Positions 7,592 through 12,284 of a stretch of DNA of 12,284 nucleotides are shown here, in pieces; positions within the stretch are counted from its first letter, which is position 1, and the number at the start of each line of letters is the position of its first letter. Both the position numbers and the translations under genes were made by a program. The notes under the pieces are model-generated. The model did no database searches. It saw nothing but the letters and a program-made list of their open reading frames with translations, and had not been told where the DNA came from. Origin of the DNA: DAOUAM01 sp034433305 (GTDB lineage Bacteria; Chloroflexota; Dehalococcoidia; Lucifugimonadales; DAOUAM01). Location of the stretch: contig DAOUAM010000031.1 of the NCBI GenBank assembly GCA_034433305.1, forward strand, positions 1 through 12,284, written 5' to 3'.

Positions 7592-9217
7592 CTAAAGCCT
7601 GCCCGCAGCGCGCAGCTTCCGAATACGCTGTCGGATGCGCTCCCGCTCGCCCTCCACTTTGCTGATGGCCACGGGCCGCTGCGCCGCCTCCGAGTCTTCC
7701 TTCATAAGCGGCAGGAGGACCTGGCCATCCAGCCCTTCGGGTATGGGCACCGATAGCAAGTGAAGGATGGTCGGCGTCAGGTCAACTATACTTGCCTGGG
7801 CGACGGCGCCCGCCTTGAAGTCCGGCCCCACGATGGCGAAGAACCCGTCCTCGTGGTCATGGTGGTAGGAGCAGAAGACCTTCTCTTCGGTGATGATGGG
7901 CGCGCCTGGGGCAAGCCTGGGCCAGTGGCGGTAGCCCTTGTGGAACCGCACCACCAGGTCGCCGCCCCTGGCAACGTGGGGCCCCCAGTAGACCTCCTCC
8001 GCCTTCAGGACGCTCTCGACGATGGGGCCTCCGGTGGCCGGGTCGCGAATGGCCAGAAGCTTCTGCGTGAGGCTCTCCCGAAGCTCCTCGTACTCTGTCC
8101 CTGGCTCCACGGTCCCCTGTGGGTCTCGGCCCTTGAGGTTGATGTAGAGGGCCTTCTCGATGGAGAAGACCTTCGTCCTGCTCCAGTCTATGGCGTCATA
8201 TATCTTGAAGGTGCCCGTCATCTTGCGGAACCCTGAGGGCAGGTGCTTCCGCACGAATGGCACGATGCCCATGAGTCCCAGCCGTCCCAGCCAGCGGGTG
8301 AGGTCGCGGTACCGGGAGAGCAGCACCCGCCTGCCCGGGGGCAGATTCAGGTGCAGCAGGCCCTGTTGCATGAGCCAGTTGTGAAGGTTCAGGTTGGTCC
8401 TGGCGTAGCCGAAGCTGTGGTCGGACATGAGCACCACGGTCACGTCCTCGCCCACGCGCCGCAGGAACTCGCCCACGATCTCGTCCAGCCGGCGGTAGCA
8501 GCGGGGTATGACGTCGCCGTACCGGCGGACGTCCTCGGCCCGGACCTTGAAGCGCTCTGGCTCCATCCACTGCCAGAAGCGGTGCTGCAGCCGGTCAATG
8601 CTGGTGAAGACCACCATGAAGCAGTCCCAGTCCTCCTGCTCCAGGAGGCGCAGCGCCACCTCGGCCCGCTTCTCCATTACCGAAAAGACTTCCTCCACGT
8701 ACCTGTCCCTGGACTGGTAGATGAGGACTTCCGGCTCGACCTTGTAGCCCTCCTTCACCAGTTCCTCGGCCAGTCCTGGCGGATAGGTAAAGCCCCTGTG
8801 GAGCGTCTCCATGGGCGCCAGGAACCCTGACACCAGGATGCCATTCACCGGCGTGGGCGGGTAGGACATGATGACGTTGATGAACACCACGCGACGCTGG
8901 GACTCGCTGAGCATCTGCCAGATGGGCTTGGTCTTCATGTCCGTGGAGAGCATCAGCCGGGTCTTGTAGGAGCTGTCCTCCCGGCCTTCGAAGCCGAAGA
9001 TACCATGCTTGCCCGGATGGTTGCCCGTAGCGAAAGAAGCCCAAGCCAGCGAGGAGATGGACGGGACTGTGGACTTGAGGATGCCGTGAGTGCCCGATTG
9101 GTACACTCTGGCCAGGTTGGGCATGTCCCCCTGGGCAATGAGCCTGTCCAGTATCTCGGGGACAGCACCGTCCAGGCCAATGACCAGGACCCGGCGGCCG
9201 TTACGCGTCGCCATCAT
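7592..9217 (-). CDS. Alkaline phosphatase superfamily protein (type I phosphodiesterase/nucleotide pyrophosphatase-like)
   Basis: 541 residues with no signal peptide or membrane helix, so probably cytosolic. The metal-binding set of the superfamily is present: Asp16 in VIGLDGAVPEIL; a probable Ser55 nucleophile in VPSISSLAWASFATG, followed by GNHPGKHGIFGF; Asp208 and His212 in TSIDRLQHRFW; Asp266-His267 in LMSDHSFG; and a His cluster at 452-455 before EDGFFAIVGPDF. The Ser assignment rests on by-eye alignment to the usual Thr of phosphodiesterases. The middle (about 290-350) is a basic insert likely to form a cap. Members of this group cleave phosphodiesters, phosphomonoesters or related bonds; the substrate is unknown and sulfatase activity cannot be excluded. 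The gene overlaps the upstream membrane-protein gene by 17 bp, so translation is likely coupled. ATGATG offers two starts (9217 or 9214), both reachable from AAAGGAAGG. The C-terminal ~20 residues are strongly basic. Confidence 0.88.
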   Translation of the reverse strand: MMATRNGRRVLVIGLDGAVPEILDRLIAQGDMPNLARVYQSGTHGILKSTVPSISSLAWASFATGNHPGKHGIFGFEGREDSSYKTRLMLSTDMKTKPIWQMLSESQRRVVFINVIMSYPPTPVNGILVSGFLAPMETLHRGFTYPPGLAEELVKEGYKVEPEVLIYQSRDRYVEEVFSVMEKRAEVALRLLEQEDWDCFMVVFTSIDRLQHRFWQWMEPERFKVRAEDVRRYGDVIPRCYRRLDEIVGEFLRRVGEDVTVVLMSDHSFGYARTNLNLHNWLMQQGLLHLNLPPGRRVLLSRYRDLTRWLGRLGLMGIVPFVRKHLPSGFRKMTGTFKIYDAIDWSRTKVFSIEKALYINLKGRDPQGTVEPGTEYEELRESLTQKLLAIRDPATGGPIVESVLKAEEVYWGPHVARGGDLVVRFHKGYRHWPRLAPGAPIITEEKVFCSYHHDHEDGFFAIVGPDFKAGAVAQASIVDLTPTILHLLSVPIPEGLDGQVLLPLMKEDSEAAQRPVAISKVEGERERIRQRIRKLRAAGRL

Positions 9218-12200
9218 ACCTTCCTTTCACGCTGATGCCCAGCCGGCCGCGTGCCTGGGCGCCGGCGACCTGCCCTCGCCGTGCCGGGCGCAGCCTGCGC
9301 CAGATGGGTACCCGCGCACCGGCGCGCCGTGCCAGCAAGGGCACGCTGCCTCCTGCCACCAGGGCGATAAGGCCAGCCAGGGAGATTTGCTTGCCAAGGT
9401 CGAATGCCCTCTGAGAGGTGAAGGCCAGCTCCGCGGGTACCGTATCGGTGCCCGTGGGAGGCACCAGGAACGCATTCATGAGGCCGTAAGCCCGGTAGTG
9501 GGGCAGCGGCGTGCCCCGAAGCGAGACCTGCCAGTCCTCGTGGTAGGTGTCCTTGAAGACCACGAAGCCGCCTTCGGGCGCGTTGACGCTGAGACTGTAA
9601 CGAGAAGCGTTGAGCTTCTGGAAATCCAGGGACGCCGGGTGTCCCTGGATGCTGAACAGCTTTCCGGGAGTGTCCAGGGCCAGCCCAGGCGGCTCCAGGT
9701 ACAGTACCGCCGCCGTGGTCAGCGGCTGCGCGCCCTTGACCTGCACCTCCACCGAGTAGGTGGCTGTGGTCAGTTCCACGGGGTCAGACGTTATCCAGGT
9801 GTAAGCTTCCGTCTCTCCCGTGAGGCGGTTGGTGTACACATGGCCCAGTGGCCGACCGGCGGTGAAGGTAAGCTCGCGCACCTGGCTGCGCTCAGGGCCG
9901 GCTATCCTGGCTGAAGCGCTGTCGAACTCAGAGCCTGCCACCCTGAAGGCCAGCCTGTACCGCCCTGGCGCCAGTACACGGACAGAGGAGTTTGTGATGT
10001 AGATCAGGGGGTCGTACTGGGCCTTGAGCTCCCTTCCAGCCGCCGTGTCGGCCGGCCCAACGCCGAAGCCGTGGTCCCGCAGGTAGCTGAACTCTATGGG
10101 GTTCTCCGAGGGGTTGGTGGCCTTGAGCTCTGTGAAGTCCGCGGTCAGGCCGCTGGCTACAAGCTCCGTCGTGCCCCTGGGCAGGGTGCTGTCCAGGGCC
10201 TGAAGCACAGGGCGGTCGTCCAGGAAGACGCTGATCTGCTGCTCATCCGCCGCCAGCCGGAGGCGGTACCACTGGCCCTCCTGGATGGTGGCCCGGGTGG
10301 TGCCCAGCACCACCGTGGACTCGCCTTCCACCCTGGAAAGCTCAATCTGGTCGGTGGCAGGCAGCAGCTTCAGCAAGTAGTAGTTGAGCGGGTCAAACTT
10401 GGTGAACTTCACGCCGGCGTAGGCTTCGCTGGTGGTGGCCGTGCCCAGCATGAGCCTGGCCTGGAGTACGAAGACCTTCCAACGCTTGTCTATGATCTCC
10501 GCCGCGTTGTTGGCGAGGGAGACGTCCTCCATCTGGACCACTGGGGGCCGGCCGGCGATGAAGGAGGACGTCTTCACGTCCAGCAGGTGTACCGGCACAG
10601 GCATGCCCTGTACCCAGTCCGAGGCAAGGCGCTCCTCCAGCGCCGTGGGCGGCTCCGGGACATCCGGACCGCTGCTGAAGATGAGGAACTGGGAGGCACC
10701 CAGTGCCGCATCCAGGCCAGCGCCCGCCATATCTGAGTAGTCCAGCACCAGGGTAGAGCCGAAGGAGAAGCCCTCTATGCCCGCCAGCGTGTCCAGGAGC
10801 GCCGCGCTGTTGTCGGCCACCGCCAGCGCGACGTTCCTGGGAGCATAGACCTTGGGAAAGTTGAAGAGGTTCCGGCCAACGAAGGCGCCCTCCTCCTGGT
10901 GCAGCAACTCCAGCCCCTGGACGCTGAGCAGGCGGCGCTGCTCGATGGCGTTGGTGTTGGGCTGAGAGACGATATACTCCGCATTGAACAGGGAGAGCTT
11001 CTTCAGCATCTCCTGGTCCAGGTGCACTATTTCGGGGAGCCTGGAGACCAGGACGCCCTGGAACTCGGTGGTGGCGCTGCTGGACTCGGCCATGACGAAG
11101 CCCCTGGTCCAGAAGGTGTCCACGGCGGCGATGAGGCGGGTGTTGTCCACGTACACGCGCATCTGAGGCCCCTGGGCCGCGACCTTGACCGAGTACAGGC
11201 GGCCCGGGACTACCTCCAGGGGGGCCGAGTCCAGCACCTGGGACCTGCGCTGCAGGTTGGCACGCCGGACCAGCCGCACTTCCCGGGCGGCCTCGTCCAG
11301 TTCCACCGCGTAGCCCTGCGTGGGCGACTCGCTGCGAAACACAACGCCCACGATGGCGGCCCCATCCGGAGAGTCCACGATGCGCAGAGTGCCTTCGAAG
11401 AACACGTTGTCCCAGTTACGGGTCACCAGGTCAAGCTGAGAGTCGGTCAGTGTCAGGGAGTCGTACTGGAACAGGGGCGGAGAGTCCATGCTTTCTACCA
11501 GTGCCCGCAGGCCCTCGTTGACTTCCAGGCCACCGACGCGGAAGCCTGTTATCAGGGGCTTGCTGGCCACAGCCGGGGCAAGGTGCTTGCTGTAGTCGGC
11601 GCTCACCAGCGAAACGTTGTCCACTACCCTTGGCCCCAGGAAGGGTGTGGCTGCCACTACCTGGTCGCCGCTCTCTTCCCGCAAGGGGGTATAAAGCCGC
11701 GCGTACTCTTCGGGTACGGCGAAGGTCTGGAACCAGTGCCGCTGCCCCTGCCAGTGCGCCAGCGCCGTGACGCCAACCAGGGCCACCAGCGCCGCCGCCG
11801 TTGCGGCTGCTACCCGTGGTCCCGTAGTCCATGCGGCGACACGCCGCCACGGGAGTCTAGTGCTGGCCCACTGGCCCGCCCGTGCCAGCAGCGCGGGCGC
11901 GTCCTTGAATGCGGCGCCCAGCATGACCGCGTAGGTCAGCAGCGTGACGGCCTCCCAGCGGCGGGCGATGCGGACCAGGGAGAACAGCGGGACTCGCTCG
12001 AAGAAAAGCTGGTAGGCTGGGGTTTCAACCTGGCTGGCGAAGAAAATGGAGGCGATGGCTATGAGCATGCAGGCCACCAGCCAGTAGCTGCGACGCACCA
12101 GCGCCCACAAGAAGCCGGTTATGGCTATCAGCAGGTTTGTGGCGGCCATGACTGGCGTGTCGAATAGGAACCCGCCGGCTGCCTTCAGCGTGATGGCCTC

Positions 12201-12284
12201 CCACAGTGTTACCGAGCGCAGGGCCACTTCCTCCAGGGAGTAGCCCTCTTCGTCCGAGACGGTGGGCGCCGTGGACAGGACCAG
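9201..12284 (-). CDS. Giant YfhO-like membrane protein with two lectin-like domains (N-terminus beyond window edge)
   Basis: The frame is open through the right edge (first visible residues LVLSTAPTVSDEEGYSLEE), so the GTG at 12227 is internal and 1027 residues of a longer protein are seen. Edge numbering: residues ~35-175 hold about four membrane helices, the end of a polytopic N-terminal half lying outside the window. A long extracytoplasmic part follows: a ConA/LamG-type beta-sandwich (~284-417; GVVFRSESPTQGYAVELD, RLYSVKVAAQGPQMRVYVD); a YfhO-like stretch with LFNAEYIVSQ and NFPKVYAPRN (~430-485); a second ConA-like sandwich (~597-724; WYRLRLAADEQQISVFLDDR); another beta-rich CBM-like segment (~734-867); and the YfhO-type tail VVFKDTYHEDWQVSLRG (~908-924) with a final helix (~965-985) and a basic end. 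Expected role: transfer of sugar or other groups to a surface glycan or lipid, with the sandwiches binding the acceptor. Family assignment is from motif recall; the reaction is unknown. Confidence 0.8.
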   Translation of the reverse strand: MVLSTAPTVSDEEGYSLEEVALRSVTLWEAITLKAAGGFLFDTPVMAATNLLIAITGFLWALVRRSYWLVACMLIAIASIFFASQVETPAYQLFFERVPLFSLVRIARRWEAVTLLTYAVMLGAAFKDAPALLARAGQWASTRLPWRRVAAWTTGPRVAAATAAALVALVGVTALAHWQGQRHWFQTFAVPEEYARLYTPLREESGDQVVAATPFLGPRVVDNVSLVSADYSKHLAPAVASKPLITGFRVGGLEVNEGLRALVESMDSPPLFQYDSLTLTDSQLDLVTRNWDNVFFEGTLRIVDSPDGAAIVGVVFRSESPTQGYAVELDEAAREVRLVRRANLQRRSQVLDSAPLEVVPGRLYSVKVAAQGPQMRVYVDNTRLIAAVDTFWTRGFVMAESSSATTEFQGVLVSRLPEIVHLDQEMLKKLSLFNAEYIVSQPNTNAIEQRRLLSVQGLELLHQEEGAFVGRNLFNFPKVYAPRNVALAVADNSAALLDTLAGIEGFSFGSTLVLDYSDMAGAGLDAALGASQFLIFSSGPDVPEPPTALEERLASDWVQGMPVPVHLLDVKTSSFIAGRPPVVQMEDVSLANNAAEIIDKRWKVFVLQARLMLGTATTSEAYAGVKFTKFDPLNYYLLKLLPATDQIELSRVEGESTVVLGTTRATIQEGQWYRLRLAADEQQISVFLDDRPVLQALDSTLPRGTTELVASGLTADFTELKATNPSENPIEFSYLRDHGFGVGPADTAAGRELKAQYDPLIYITNSSVRVLAPGRYRLAFRVAGSEFDSASARIAGPERSQVRELTFTAGRPLGHVYTNRLTGETEAYTWITSDPVELTTATYSVEVQVKGAQPLTTAAVLYLEPPGLALDTPGKLFSIQGHPASLDFQKLNASRYSLSVNAPEGGFVVFKDTYHEDWQVSLRGTPLPHYRAYGLMNAFLVPPTGTDTVPAELAFTSQRAFDLGKQISLAGLIALVAGGSVPLLARRAGARVPIWRRLRPARRGQVAGAQARGRLGISVKGRYDGDA

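Noticed and set aside
10899..12167. 422-codon plus-strand open frame antisense to the giant membrane protein
   Set aside because: The translation is Gln, Gly and His rich with no motif, while the minus strand encodes membrane helices and beta-sandwich domains over the same bases.
12225..12227. GTG as the start of the giant membrane protein
   Set aside because: The frame stays open for 19 further codons to the window edge, there is no ribosome-binding site before the GTG, and the protein would begin in the middle of a polytopic membrane region.

Overview
The window looks like a chromosomal segment of a GC-rich bacterium. The most likely source is a Chloroflexota-type organism (Dehalococcoidia/SAR202-like) or a similar environmental lineage. 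This is an inference from three things: a fused ATP sulfurylase-APS kinase, secreted proteins with DNRLRE-like beta-sandwich modules joined by Pro/Thr linkers, and very large YfhO-like membrane proteins next to an alkaline-phosphatase-superfamily enzyme. No rRNA, tRNA, CRISPR array, transposase or phage gene is visible.

Layout. (1) Positions 1-1471, minus strand: the N-terminal 490 residues of a secreted or surface protein. It has a membrane anchor or signal segment, two near-identical 182-residue modules, a Pro/Thr linker and the start of a further domain, and it runs off the left edge. (2) Positions 1472-2314: an 843-bp divergent intergenic region with no convincing gene. It holds an AT-rich patch, short direct and inverted repeats, and a perfect -10 hexamer just before the next gene. 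(3) Positions 2315-7577, plus strand: a likely operon of a bifunctional sulfate adenylyltransferase/APS kinase, a 697-residue polytopic membrane protein (YfhO/GT-C-like) and a 429-residue MOP-superfamily (Wzx-like) flippase. (4) Positions 7592-12284, minus strand: a second operon converging on the first with only 14 bp between stop codons. Its upstream gene is a giant YfhO-like membrane protein, cut by the right edge, with two lectin-like beta-sandwich domains in its extracytoplasmic part. Its downstream gene overlaps by 17 bp and encodes a soluble alkaline-phosphatase-family phosphodiesterase.

How the genes may work together. The flippase and the two YfhO/GT-C-like proteins point to assembly or decoration of a surface glycan or lipid-linked saccharide. 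Sat-CysC makes PAPS, the universal sulfate donor. Its position at the head of this operon, with no cysteine-biosynthesis gene in view, allows the hypothesis that PAPS here feeds glycan sulfation rather than (or as well as) sulfur assimilation. No sulfotransferase lies in the window, so this is unproven.

Two genes reach the window edges and would be missed or mis-started by a simple ATG-to-stop search: the modular protein at 1-1471, and the giant protein, whose reading frame is open through position 12284. No convincing rho-independent terminator was found.
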